A stretch of 64,000 bases of DNA from Dehalococcoidia bacterium (GTDB taxonomy: Bacteria; Chloroflexota; Dehalococcoidia; DSTF01; JACRBR01). Numbering within the stretch: position 1 is the first letter of the stretch; every line of letters starts with the position of its first letter. The translations under genes and the position numbers were made by a program. Of this stretch, positions 26,201 through 33,819 are shown in pieces. The stretch is taken from NCBI GenBank assembly GCA_021731085.1, contig JAKFYB010000015.1:1-64000 (forward strand), read 5' to 3'. Under the pieces are notes generated by a model, which was given only the letters and a program-made list of their open reading frames with translations, did no database searches and was not told where the DNA came from.

Positions 26201-27310
26201 GCAGCTGCGCGTGTCGCTCTCGGCAATGAGTACAACCTCGTCTGCACTATCGACGCCACGCTACAAGCAGGCGAATCGCAGCCATGCGGCGCCATCGGTG
26301 CGTCGCTGTGGTACCGCATCACGCCAAACATCAGCGGCACGATGAACGTCGCCGTCGAATACGCAACGTTCGACACCGTGCTGGCCGCGTACCAGGGGCT
26401 CCCTGCGCCCGGCGGTGGCGGTCCACTCCTTACATGCAACGACAACGGCGGCGCGTTCGCCGGCGCTTCGGCCATCTCGTTCAACGCGACGGCGGGCGTC
26501 CAGTACTACCTGCAGGTTGGCGGCGCGAGCGGCGCTGCCGGCATGGTCAGCTTCCGCGCGACGTGCGTTGCTGATACCGACTGCGACGGCGTGCTTGCAA
26601 CCGACAACTGCGGAATCCAGAACCAGTCGCAGGTGAACACCGACAACGGGCCGTTGCTAACGCCGGGCCGCCCGAATGATGTCACCGTCGCCCACGGCGA
26701 ACAGAACAACGTACCACTAGGCGCTCCGTGCGACATCGACAGCGACAACGACAACCTGCTGGACTTCGAGGAGCCGCAGCTTGTATCGCCACCAGGTTGG
26801 CCGCGCCCGTGCGCGCCTAGTGTCGGTTCTCTGAATGTGTTGAACGCCGACACCGACGGCGACAGAGTCATCGACTTCGCTGAGTGCCGCCTTGGTTCCA
26901 ATCCACTGAGCGCGGCATCGAAGCCACCGGTTCTATCCGTCGCCCTCGATCCCGACCGTGACCGGCTCTCGACGGCGTTCGAGGAATCCATCGGCAGCGA
27001 TCCGAATGACCTCGACACCGACGACGATGGGTTCAGTGACCTGATCGAGTACTTCGGCTACGGTACCGCCCTCTGGTCGGTCGATACCGACAACGACAAC
27101 TGCTCCGACGGCATCGAGATCGCGTCTGTGGACACGAACACGGCGGTCAATTCGAACGACTTGCTCATCGTCGCGCTGCAGTTCGGCACCCCGGCGCTGG
27201 TGCCGGACATCAATAAGGACGGGACGGTCAATCCCGCGGATCTGGGGCTCGTCGCGAGGAACTACGGCAATGCGCCGGTCATTAGATGTGGAGATCCGCT
27301 GCCCGGCTAG
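23225..27310 (+). CDS. Giant secreted subtilisin-like protease with five repeat domains and dockerin-like end
   Basis: The 1361-residue exported S8 protease has a signal peptide to about residue 27 and an I9-like propeptide to about 145. The catalytic domain has Asp177 (VAVLDTGID), His219 (HGHGTHVSG), Asn319 (AASGN) and Ser395 (GTSMASP), all in place. From about 465 to 1120 there are five repeats of about 115 residues. Each starts PPND-like, carries a ...CG..G.tvWf.y core and ends with CNDD...YY.QaGG, typical of PPC-like beta domains. The end has calcium repeats (DSDNDNLLDFEE, DTDDDGFSDLIE) and a dockerin-like pair (NSNDLLIVALQFG, DINKDGTVNPADLGLVA). It probably digests extracellular protein while anchored or assembled through the C terminus. 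Confidence 0.9.
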   Translation: MQYRWVGRMAVAFAATSAAILASFGTADTEPQDSDSAKAAASQNSGVAYVDPEVAGQVREDGSARVVVSFFESGKPPETDAAVAAESARVAGARQRTLSAVDTNEFEVRHTFKVVPAVSGVVTEEGLEVLASQPDVARISLDRETRASLTEAVALVNGDDTHALGVTGAGVVVAVLDTGIDTDHPNLSDDLILQRCYLFDGTCPGGGTTGTSAEDGHGHGTHVSGIITSSNADARGIAPDAQIAAYKILADSGNGYFSDVVAAMDDIIVNQPSVDIINMSLGSFGTYAPGSCEAVDPALTSAIATLKAQGVTVFAASGNSFDAGGTSLPACINNVISVGATYDANVGAGYCGEPTVPDLIVCFSNSDPSLDLVAPGSLITSTVTGGGLATFQGTSMASPMAAGVAALLKSDEPLLAPSAIEARLKATGVPVLDARNNVTACRVNALAAVQNTVPAPPCATAVVGPPNDNAIDALPFAPPNPRSQSNFGATRQAGEPQACGGIGSTVWFQYTAPATATVTLHTAGSTFDTALAMYVKTGPGTLGTFLGCNDDTGGTLQSKLTLGVTVGTTYYIQAGGFNGNQGLLTLSMPPSNDDFAGRRTLLPPPTPWNQSTAGASTEINEPLPCNMGGATVWFSFVAPMTGFATAQTAGSSFDTVIGAYDTASSPSGQLNLLNCNDDAGGTLQSAVDLPVTSGTTYYVQAGGYVGQSGDLTLELSFGSSCFVPNDNFFSATFLIAPTSTSQCTTGASIEGGEPLPCGMVGKTAWFTFFADEDAVAIISTFGSDYDTVVAAYDAADSPPGQLGTLLACNDDAGGASQSEVLAQLVEGRQYFVQAGSRGALGGSLSLNVSTASLCLPPNDHVGNASTLVSGGFDTQCTGGAGVEAGENLPCGIGSTVWYRYDATADGVLEVNVNADFNTVLAAYEGMVSPPGVLGYIACNDDVQPGDSSSGVAIGVQAGRSYYFQVGGLGGATGELSIYASLRPGCVEPQNQQAAARVALGNEYNLVCTIDATLQAGESQPCGAIGASLWYRITPNISGTMNVAVEYATFDTVLAAYQGLPAPGGGGPLLTCNDNGGAFAGASAISFNATAGVQYYLQVGGASGAAGMVSFRATCVADTDCDGVLATDNCGIQNQSQVNTDNGPLLTPGRPNDVTVAHGEQNNVPLGAPCDIDSDNDNLLDFEEPQLVSPPGWPRPCAPSVGSLNVLNADTDGDRVIDFAECRLGSNPLSAASKPPVLSVALDPDRDRLSTAFEESIGSDPNDLDTDDDGFSDLIEYFGYGTALWSVDTDNDNCSDGIEIASVDTNTAVNSNDLLIVALQFGTPALVPDINKDGTVNPADLGLVARNYGNAPVIRCGDPLPG

Positions 27311-27367
27311 CGGCAACAATTCGATGCTGCGTGATGATGCACGGTGGTGTTCGATACACTCGCCACC

Positions 27368-28534
27368 GTGCATCTTCGCTCGCTCACGCTGACCAATTTC
27401 CGCAACTACCGCGCCCAGACCATCGAGGCCGGGCCCGGCCCGGTGTTGCTCCTCGGCGAGAATGCGCAGGGCAAAACCAACCTCCTCGAGGCCATATTCC
27501 TGCTCGCGACGGGGAAGGCCGACCGTGCTGACGGTGACGCCGACTACATCGGCTGGTACGCCCGCGATGAAGCGCAGCCCTTCGCCCAGGTCTCCGGCAC
27601 AGCCGTCCGCGGCGACGACGAGGTCACCGTCGAACTAACCGTTGTCGGGAAGGAGGGCGCACGAGGGCTGACTGCGTCCAAGCGGTTCAAAGTGAACGGC
27701 GTCGCGCGCCGGGGAACGGACGCCGCGGGCCAGATCACGGCCGTGCTCTTCACGACCGATGACATGGATCTCGTGCGCGGCGCGCCCGGTGGCCGCCGCC
27801 GCTATCTCGACGCGATGCTGGGGCAGGCGGATCGGCAGTACGGTCGCGCCGTCTCCAAGTACGGGAAGGTTGTGACGCAACGGAACGCCCTGCTCAAGCG
27901 CATTCAGGAGGGCGACGGCGAACGCGACGAACTCGACTTCTGGGACGACGAGATGGCCCGCGAAGCGACGACGATCGCCCAGGCACGCGCGCTCGCGCTG
28001 GCCGAACTCTCGTCGTACGCGGGCGAGGGCCACGCCCGCCTGAGCGGCGAGCGCGAGCAGTTCGAGCTTGCGTACGCGCCGCGCTTCGCAGAGGACTGGA
28101 CGGCGGAGCGCATTGCCACGGCTCCCGCGGAAGAGGCCGAGGCAGCGCTCGCAGAAAAGCTGCGCGCAAACCGCTCGCGTGACATCGCCGCCGGCAACAC
28201 GCTCAGCGGGCCGCACCGCGACGATCTGTCGATGATGCTCGGCGGCGAACCCGCAGCGTCGTTTGCGTCACGCGGCCAGCAGCGCACCGCCGCGCTCGCA
28301 ATGCGTCTCGCCGAAACCCGCCTCTTGCAGTCACGCTCCGGCGAACGCCCCATCCTCCTGCTCGACGACGTGCTTTCAGAGCTGGACGCATCCCGCCGCG
28401 AGACAGTCCTCTCGGCAATCGAAGCAGATCAGGTGTGGATCACATCGCCCGACCCGGATCGCTTCGATGCATCGTTCCGCGCATCAGCGACGATGTACGC
28501 CATTACCGACGGAGTGGCAAAGAAGTCTGCCTAG
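27368..28534 (+). CDS. recF: DNA replication and repair protein RecF
   Basis: RecF is an SMC-like ATPase that loads RecA on gapped DNA with RecO and RecR. The frame from GTG 27368 gives 388 residues: LRSLTLTNFRNYR at the start, Walker A GENAQGKTNLLEA and the central GRRRYLDAMLGQ. The late part has LSGPHRDDL, FASRGQQRTAALAMRLAE (signature) and ILLLDDVLSELD (Walker B). GTG 27344 would add eight residues, but RecF proteins begin a few residues before the first strand. It is not next to dnaA, dnaN or gyrB here. It shares a CTAG stop overlap with the convergent gene. Confidence 0.93.
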   Translation: MHLRSLTLTNFRNYRAQTIEAGPGPVLLLGENAQGKTNLLEAIFLLATGKADRADGDADYIGWYARDEAQPFAQVSGTAVRGDDEVTVELTVVGKEGARGLTASKRFKVNGVARRGTDAAGQITAVLFTTDDMDLVRGAPGGRRRYLDAMLGQADRQYGRAVSKYGKVVTQRNALLKRIQEGDGERDELDFWDDEMAREATTIAQARALALAELSSYAGEGHARLSGEREQFELAYAPRFAEDWTAERIATAPAEEAEAALAEKLRANRSRDIAAGNTLSGPHRDDLSMMLGGEPAASFASRGQQRTAALAMRLAETRLLQSRSGERPILLLDDVLSELDASRRETVLSAIEADQVWITSPDPDRFDASFRASATMYAITDGVAKKSA

Positions 28535-29127
28535 AGAAAGCGCAGCCGCAGGCGCAGCGACTCCGGGCGCGAATCATCAACGATGACCTGCGTGCCGGTC
28601 GCGGCCGTGATCGCCTCGGCGATCGCGTTAGCCGTCATCGGCTGGCTGAGGATGAGCTGGATGGCGGCTTCGTCGTCCTGGTAGCGGCGGACGGCGGCGG
28701 ACTGCACCTGTGCGAGCCGGACGAGCGCGCGCTGCACTTCCATCAGCCCCTGGAAGCCGGGCACGCCAGCGATCGACACATCCACACCCTCGCCGCCGGG
28801 CGCGAATGACGGCTCCATCTCGGGAAGCTGCGGCTTTGCGCCGCCGTTGACCACGGGAGTCGCCGGAGCGCGCGTTTGCGAGAGGTCGTCGATCTTGGCG
28901 CTCAGCTCGTCGATGCGGACGGACAGGTGTTCGCTGTGATCGATGAGGCGCGTGAGGATGTCGCCGAAGCGGCTCAGTGCGTCGATAAGTTCGGGCGTGA
29001 TTTGCGGCGCGCGAGCATCACGCTCGGCGGCGATGATCACCTCCGCCTCGGCGAGCGCCTGTGCGATCAGGCGCGCCGCGCGCTCGCCCGCGGGCTCTTG
29101 GATGTATTCGGAGTTGCCTGTCGCCAT
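28531..29127 (-). CDS. Hypothetical protein with coiled-coil region
   Basis: The 198-residue product is not one I recognise. The first 60 residues are helical and acidic (AARLIAQALAEAEVIIAAERD). A heptad-like stretch follows (LTRLIDHSEHLSVRIDELSAKIDDLSQ), then a Pro-rich hinge. A C-terminal alpha/beta domain (VSIAGVPGFQGLMEVQRALVRL to DDSRPESLRLRLRFL) recalls a small ferredoxin-like or V-type domain. It is probably cytoplasmic. ATG 29127 is chosen; upstream in-frame starts extend to 29214. Its stop overlaps that of recF by 4 bp, so the genes only share their ends. Confidence 0.6.
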   Translation of the reverse strand: MATGNSEYIQEPAGERAARLIAQALAEAEVIIAAERDARAPQITPELIDALSRFGDILTRLIDHSEHLSVRIDELSAKIDDLSQTRAPATPVVNGGAKPQLPEMEPSFAPGGEGVDVSIAGVPGFQGLMEVQRALVRLAQVQSAAVRRYQDDEAAIQLILSQPMTANAIAEAITAATGTQVIVDDSRPESLRLRLRFL

Positions 29128-29475
29128 GCGTTTCTTACCGGCCCTCTGATCCCACTTCCATCTGTCGACGACGGCATCCATGCGCAGGGGTGTCTGGCCC
29201 CGCCGAAGGCTCACGCTTCCCGTCGCGTTCCTGCGGCGATTGCGAGCATCCAGCGTAGAAATATCGGCGGGGGACGGGGTGTGCCGGATAGGAGTATAAC
29301 AGGGGCTTTCCCCGCGATTTCGTCCGACGGGCCTTAGTCCGGACTAGGGGTCTCTCGCGCTCGATCCTAAGCCTCCATCCAACCATAGTGCCCGCACGTC
29401 AAGCACCACAGATGCAAACGCGCGTGAGCCGTGGGTGCATACACCCGTCAAGTTTCGTGCCGAAGGAGTAGAACC
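29128..29475. other. Divergent intergenic region with a 12-bp palindrome
   Basis: No gene is visible in this 348-bp gap. It separates the coiled-coil hypothetical from the crotonase gene and should hold both promoters. The only marked structure is TAGTCCGGACTA at 29336-29347, a perfect palindrome whose flanks (CC, GG) extend the symmetry after one mismatch. It looks like a TetR/FadR-size operator. Confidence 0.5.
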
Positions 29476-30276
29476 ATGCCGAAGTACGAGAACATCATCG
29501 TCACGCGCGACAAGAAACTGCCCGGCCTGATGACGATCACCCTCAACCGGCCGGAGAAGCTCAACGCGCTGAACGTCGCCCTGCACGACGAACTGCAGGA
29601 CGCCTGCCACAAGCTGGAGTCCGATTTCGAGACGCGCGTCTTGATCCTGACCGGCGCCGGCCGCGCGTTCTCCGCCGGCGCGCAGATCGGCGACCGCCGC
29701 GAGAGCACGCCCGCAAATGACGTCGACCGCCGCGCCCGCGCGAGCATCGGCGGTAAGACGAGCGACATGCTCGACCGGCTGGAGCAAGTGACGATCGGCG
29801 CCGTCAACGGATTGGCCGTCGGCGGCGCCGTCGTGTTCCTGAGCTGCCTCGACGTGCGGATCGCCTCGGAGGACGCCTGGTTCTCGATACCGGAGGTCGA
29901 GCTCGACCTGCCGCTGACGTGGCAGGCCCTGCCGCGGCTGATGCGCGAGCTAGGCCCCGCGCGCACGAAGGAGCTTGTGATGGCCTGCGAACGCTTCACG
30001 GCGGAGCAGGCTGAGCGCTGGGGCTTCGTGAACCACGTCTACCCCGCCGACCAGTTGATGCCCGAAGCACGCAAGCTCGCCTCGCGCTTGCTGTCGATGG
30101 ACCCGCTGTCGCTGGCGAGCACAAAGAGCGCCTGCTCCGCGCTGGCCAACATGATGGTGCCCGTCGAGGTGACGTGGAGCGACCGCGAGATGATGCTGCT
30201 TGCGTACCGGCAGGGCGCGCTTCGCGCACAGAGCAGTCAGAAGCCGGAGGTCGGAAGTCGGAGGGCTCTCCCATAA
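29476..30276 (+). CDS. Enoyl-CoA hydratase/isomerase (crotonase) family protein
   Basis: The 266-residue protein has the crotonase layout: LNRPEKLNALN, the oxyanion-hole segment AGRAFSAGAQIGDRRE, and the second oxyanion segment NGLAVGGAVVFLSCLDVRIASEDAWFSIPE. In the active-site region the sequence is IPEVELDLPLTW, so the two catalytic Glu of classic hydratases are only partly matched. An isomerase, hydrolase or decarboxylase of CoA esters is possible. GGAG precedes ATG 29476. It is convergent with another crotonase gene ending 20 bp away, so two unlike family members sit tail to tail. Confidence 0.88.
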   Translation: MPKYENIIVTRDKKLPGLMTITLNRPEKLNALNVALHDELQDACHKLESDFETRVLILTGAGRAFSAGAQIGDRRESTPANDVDRRARASIGGKTSDMLDRLEQVTIGAVNGLAVGGAVVFLSCLDVRIASEDAWFSIPEVELDLPLTWQALPRLMRELGPARTKELVMACERFTAEQAERWGFVNHVYPADQLMPEARKLASRLLSMDPLSLASTKSACSALANMMVPVEVTWSDREMMLLAYRQGALRAQSSQKPEVGSRRALP

Positions 30277-30295
30277 AGAAAGCGGCGAAGAAGGC

Positions 30296-31066
30296 CTAAG
30301 TTCCCTTGCCGCCGCGGCCTTCGCCGCCCGCGAAGCGCATCGCGCCTTTCGCGGCTTCTTCGAGCACGGTGCGCCCGATCTCGGCCTCGATCTGAATGCC
30401 TTCTTCGAGCGGGCGATCCCAGCCTTCGTACAGCGCCTGCCGGTCGGACAGCACGCACGCCTGAGGATACGCGGCGATCTGCTCCGCCAGTTCGAGCGCG
30501 GCCGCAAGCGCCTGCCCCTTCGGCGTGACGCGCGTGACGAGCCCGATGCGTTCCGCTTCCGCGGCGTCGATCACGCGCCCGCTGAGGATGAGGTCGAGCG
30601 CGCGTCCCTGCCCGATGATGCGCGGGAGCCGTTGCGTCCCGCCGTCGATCAGCGGCACACCCCAGCGCCGTTCGAGGCAGCCGAAGCGCGAGATCTCGCT
30701 CGCGACGCGGATGTCGCACCAGCACGCGATCTCGAGCCCGCCTGCGACGCACCAGCCTTCGATCGCCGCAATCGTCGGCTTCGGTGAGTGTGCGCGCGTG
30801 AACCCCATCGGTCCTTCGATCGACGCGCGGTCGCCAGCCGCCCGCGACCCCGTCGGGTTGTTCATCGCCTTGAGATCCGCGCCCGCGACGAACGACTCGC
30901 CACCCGCGCCCGTCACAACGAGCACGCGCGCGTCATCGTCGGCGACGAACTCGCGGAAGCGCGCGTACAGCTCCTCCGCCGTCGCGCGGTCGACGGCGTT
31001 GCGGCGGTCTGGGCGGTCGATAGTAAGGACCGCTGCGGCGCCTGCTCGTTCGTAGTAGACAGCCAT
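30296..31066 (-). CDS. Enoyl-CoA hydratase/isomerase (crotonase) family protein
   Basis: The 256-residue crotonase has IDRPDRRNAVD, the oxyanion segments GAGGESFVAGADLKAM and EGWCVAGGLEIACWCDIRVAS, then FGCLERRWGVPLIDGGTQRLPR, which carries an acidic residue and GGTQRLPR typical of hydratase-like members. The last residues are Gly-rich (GGEGRGGKGT). The partner enzymes of a beta-oxidation set are not adjacent. It is encoded opposite the first crotonase and may act on a different acyl chain. Confidence 0.88.
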   Translation of the reverse strand: MAVYYERAGAAAVLTIDRPDRRNAVDRATAEELYARFREFVADDDARVLVVTGAGGESFVAGADLKAMNNPTGSRAAGDRASIEGPMGFTRAHSPKPTIAAIEGWCVAGGLEIACWCDIRVASEISRFGCLERRWGVPLIDGGTQRLPRIIGQGRALDLILSGRVIDAAEAERIGLVTRVTPKGQALAAALELAEQIAAYPQACVLSDRQALYEGWDRPLEEGIQIEAEIGRTVLEEAAKGAMRFAGGEGRGGKGT

Positions 31067-31124
31067 GGGCCTGAGGTTATATCCACTGGCTGTTAGGTTC
31101 TAGGTCTTCGCCGCATTCGCACTG

Positions 31125-31913
31125 CTAGCAGATGGGCAACGGCTCCGTCATCGCATCGAGGTCGTTGAGACTGTAAATCGGGTCGTACATGGGATCCCCT
31201 GATTCCGCGCTCACCGGCAGGTCGAAAGAGAGCAACCCCATGTACTTCGACACGAACTTGCGGACGCGGCTTCGGAACAGCTCCTCGTCCTCCCGCTCCC
31301 CGTAGACGCGAGGATCCATCCGGAACGTCGAGATGATGCCGCGCGGGTTGCCAGCGTTTCCTTTGATTCCGAACACGAAGCGATAGTCCGTCGTGGAGTC
31401 GTACAGGTCGACCGGCGTGAGCACGATGAGCGTCACGTCTGGATTGTTGTAGTCATCAAGGAAGGAGTTCCCGGCGTAGTCGATCGAAGGCCCTGCGTCG
31501 ACCTGCCCGCGCTGCGTGTTGAAGATGCCGCCCCTAATCGCCAAGGGCTCAAGAACGGAGATCGTAAGCCCGCAGTCCTCCTTATAGAACCGCACGAGGT
31601 GGTTCACCAGTTCCGGCGAGACCTGGCCGAGCAGCACCAGGCACACGCGCTTGCCGAGACCTTCGCACGTGCGCGCGCCGGTAATCGCCGTTTGCGCTTC
31701 GAGGCATGCCGCCTCCTGTTTGATGCACGCGTCGGCGTCGTCGGTCGCACCACCATCTTCGGGTGTGAGCTTGGCCGTTGCTGGTGTGCGCTCTGAGGAT
31801 GTTGATGTCGGACGTGGCGCGGCCTCGGTGAGTGGTTTGTCGCCGGTCTTGCACGCGCCAGCACAGGCGGCCGCGCAAGCCAACAACAAGGAAACCAACA
31901 ACCATTGCGACAT
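31125..31913 (-). CDS. Archaemetzincin-like lipoprotein lacking the zinc-protease motif
   Basis: The 262-residue protein has a lipobox (LLLAC, Cys13) and a Thr/Ser/Pro-rich linker. A domain follows that parallels peptidase family M54: a first strand (CLVLLGQVSPEL), FNTQRGQVDA, then VDLYDSTTDYRFVFG like the 'DLY..g.nFVFG' of archaemetzincins, and FRMDPRVYGERED. Where the zinc motif HExxHxxGxxH should be, the sequence is VSKYMGLLSFDL (SKYMG at 222-226). The Met-turn region survives as DPMYDPIYSLNDLD. It should thus not bind zinc in the usual way. Start ATG 31913 is chosen for the signal peptide. The family assignment is my alignment by eye. Confidence 0.62.
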   Translation of the reverse strand: MSQWLLVSLLLACAAACAGACKTGDKPLTEAAPRPTSTSSERTPATAKLTPEDGGATDDADACIKQEAACLEAQTAITGARTCEGLGKRVCLVLLGQVSPELVNHLVRFYKEDCGLTISVLEPLAIRGGIFNTQRGQVDAGPSIDYAGNSFLDDYNNPDVTLIVLTPVDLYDSTTDYRFVFGIKGNAGNPRGIISTFRMDPRVYGEREDEELFRSRVRKFVSKYMGLLSFDLPVSAESGDPMYDPIYSLNDLDAMTEPLPIC

Positions 31914-31994
31914 GCGTGGGAACCCCCAACCTAGTATCGTCCCACCGCACCCAGCGCCTGAGCGCGCATCCTGCCGTTTGCCCCGGAGGTTCTG

Positions 31995-32891
31995 ATGGAA
32001 CGCACACCGCCGAACCGCGATGAAGCCGCCGCGTACCTGCGCGAGAACAACTGGGGCCGCTGGGGGCCTGACGACGAGCAGGGCGCCATCAACCTGATCA
32101 CGCCCGAGAAGCGCGTGCAGGCGGCCGCGCTCGTGAAATCGGGGCGGGCGGTGTCGCTCAGCCGCGACTATCCGAAGACGCCCGGACGCGGGAATCCCCA
32201 GCCCGCGCAACACTTCATCCGGCTCTATGACGGCGCCGTTGTCGACTTCTACGGCATCTCCTACCACGGCTACGTGACAACGCACGTCGATGCGCTGTGC
32301 CATGTGTGGGACGAGAACGGCATGTGGAACGGCCGCGACCCAAACGTTGAAATCACGACCGAGGGCGCGAACTACGGCGCCATCCACCACTGGCGCGAGG
32401 GCATCACGACGCGCGGCGTCCTGCTCGACGTTCCGCGCTTTCGCGGCGAGCCATCGGTGACCATCGAGAAGCCGGTGCACGGTTGGGAGCTCGAGGCGAT
32501 CTGCGAAGCGCAAGGCGTGACAGTCGAGCCCGGAGACGCGCTCGTCGTGTACAGCGGCCGCGAGGCGTGGCAGTCAGCGAACCCGGCCTGGAGCGGCTAC
32601 AACCCGCCATCACCCGGACTGCACGCATCGTGCCTGCCGTTCGTGCGCGACCACGACGTGTCGGCGCTCGTGTGGGATCTGATGGATGCATCGCCGAACG
32701 AGTACGGCATGCGTTGGTCGATGCACGGCGCGCTCTTCGCGTACGGTGTTGCCCTCGTCGACAACTCGCTGCTCCAGCCCCTCGCGGAGGCGTGTGCAGA
32801 GGAGAAGCGCTATGAATTCATGCTCACCCTCGCCCCGCTGCCCGTAGTCGGCGGCACAGGCTCCCCCGTAAACCCGATCGCGTTGTTCTAG
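31995..32891 (+). CDS. Cyclase family protein (kynurenine formamidase-like metal hydrolase)
   Basis: The 298-residue protein fits the PF04199 cyclase family. The metal site is seen in THVDALCHVWDENGMWNG (the HxGxHxDxPxH-like pattern), with further conserved stretches GVLLDVPRF and the late MHGALFAYGVALVDN. Long members of this type open with NNWGRWGPDDEQGAINLITPEK, exactly as here, and many are annotated in aromatic or isatin hydrolysis. The substrate cannot be assigned. It diverges from the lipoprotein gene. Confidence 0.88.
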   Translation: MERTPPNRDEAAAYLRENNWGRWGPDDEQGAINLITPEKRVQAAALVKSGRAVSLSRDYPKTPGRGNPQPAQHFIRLYDGAVVDFYGISYHGYVTTHVDALCHVWDENGMWNGRDPNVEITTEGANYGAIHHWREGITTRGVLLDVPRFRGEPSVTIEKPVHGWELEAICEAQGVTVEPGDALVVYSGREAWQSANPAWSGYNPPSPGLHASCLPFVRDHDVSALVWDLMDASPNEYGMRWSMHGALFAYGVALVDNSLLQPLAEACAEEKRYEFMLTLAPLPVVGGTGSPVNPIALF

Positions 32892-32916
32892 CGATCAGCA
32901 GGCGGAGACGCGAAGA

Positions 32917-32942
32917 GGCCCGGACGATTGCTCGTCCGGGCC
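32917..32942. terminator. Shared hairpin terminator of the cyclase and DUF2171 genes
   Basis: A perfect 11-bp stem (32917-32927 with 32932-32942) has a 4-nt loop and lies between two convergent genes. T-runs are weak on both sides, so it is a likely but not ideal bidirectional terminator. Confidence 0.65.
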
Positions 32943-32977
32943 CCACATATCGCTCGCGTTATCGCTCGCCTGGCGGG

Positions 32978-33214
32978 TCAGGCCGCGAGCGTTGGAGCCT
33001 CGTCGGACCACTCCTGCATGGCCTGCTGCCCCGGGCGGTCGACGTGAACCTTGTCGTCGACGCTCGTCACCCAGTTCAGCGGGAACCAGTGATGGTTGCC
33101 CTCGTCGTCCTTGGTTACCTTGATGAACACGCCCTCGATGCGGTCCACCTCCGCGAATTGCTTGTTGTCCGAGCAAACAATCGGCATGCCTTCTTTGATG
33201 TCCGTCTTGTTCAT
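32978..33214 (-). CDS. DUF2171-like small protein
   Basis: The 78-residue soluble protein MNKTDIKEGMPIVCSDNKQF resembles PRC-barrel-like DUF2171 proteins: IKEGMPIV, VDRIEG-x-FIKVTKDDEG, HWFPLNWV. Such proteins are common in soil bacteria and are often linked to stress, but have no defined role. AGGAGC precedes the ATG. It is a single gene flanked by a shared terminator. Confidence 0.8.
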   Translation of the reverse strand: MNKTDIKEGMPIVCSDNKQFAEVDRIEGVFIKVTKDDEGNHHWFPLNWVTSVDDKVHVDRPGQQAMQEWSDEAPTLAA

Positions 33215-33336
33215 GATGCTGGTGCTCCTTGGCGCTTCGATGTGACATCCACACCGTAGCCCGCCGTACCTGCACGAACCGCTACAGGCACGCCACCACC
33301 ATCAAGCCCGTATCACGAACCACCCCGCCGCTCGAA

Positions 33337-33690
33337 CTACGCGGCGAGTCCCGCAGGTTCACGCCGCCGTCGCTGCTTGCGCGCGGGCCGAGGACTTGGC
33401 GTCGGCGCGACGAGCCACGCCGGTCGGCCTTCTGGCTCGTCGAACCGCAGCGAATCAACCCGGACCAGAGCTGCACCGACGATCGCTTCCGCAATCACGG
33501 CCGCGGCCACATGATCCTCGCAGCGACTCACCAGCACCGCCGCGCTCTCGCCCGGCTCGTCGGACACGAAGATGATCGAGTGCATCCCCAGCCCCCAAAG
33601 CCGCACCTCGTCCGCATCGATCCGCGCGCGAATCTCCTCCTCACCGGCCATGCTCCGGTGCCACGTCATCATCGAAACGAACGTCGCCAC
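33337..33690 (-). CDS. Small hypothetical protein, alpha/beta sandwich-like
   Basis: The 117-residue product from GTG 33690 begins VATFVSMMTWHRSMAGEEEI and has an alternating beta/alpha pattern (MHSIIFVSDEPG, AAVLVSRCEDHVAAAVIAEA, ALVRVDSLRFDE) that suggests a ferredoxin-like fold near GYD/YCII-type proteins. The end is a very basic Pro/Arg tail (RPARKQRRRRE). AGGGGG precedes the GTG, which supports this start over the longer frame to 34194, whose upstream half overlaps the esterase gene. I cannot name a function. Confidence 0.5.
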   Translation of the reverse strand: MATFVSMMTWHRSMAGEEEIRARIDADEVRLWGLGMHSIIFVSDEPGESAAVLVSRCEDHVAAAVIAEAIVGAALVRVDSLRFDEPEGRPAWLVAPTPSPRPARKQRRRREPAGLAA

Positions 33691-33819
33691 AAGACACCCC
33701 CTGTCCGACTCACGTCGGGCCCCGTCCCCCGTCTCAAGTTCCGGGATCGGTATCGGCGGCTCCGAGCCATAAGGTGTAAACAAAGTACTAACGCTTTCAG
33801 GTTGCAATGCGCCTGCAAT

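Noticed and set aside
32917-32942. Long hairpin considered as attachment site or small RNA.
   Set aside because: It lies exactly between two convergent genes, where a shared terminator explains it.
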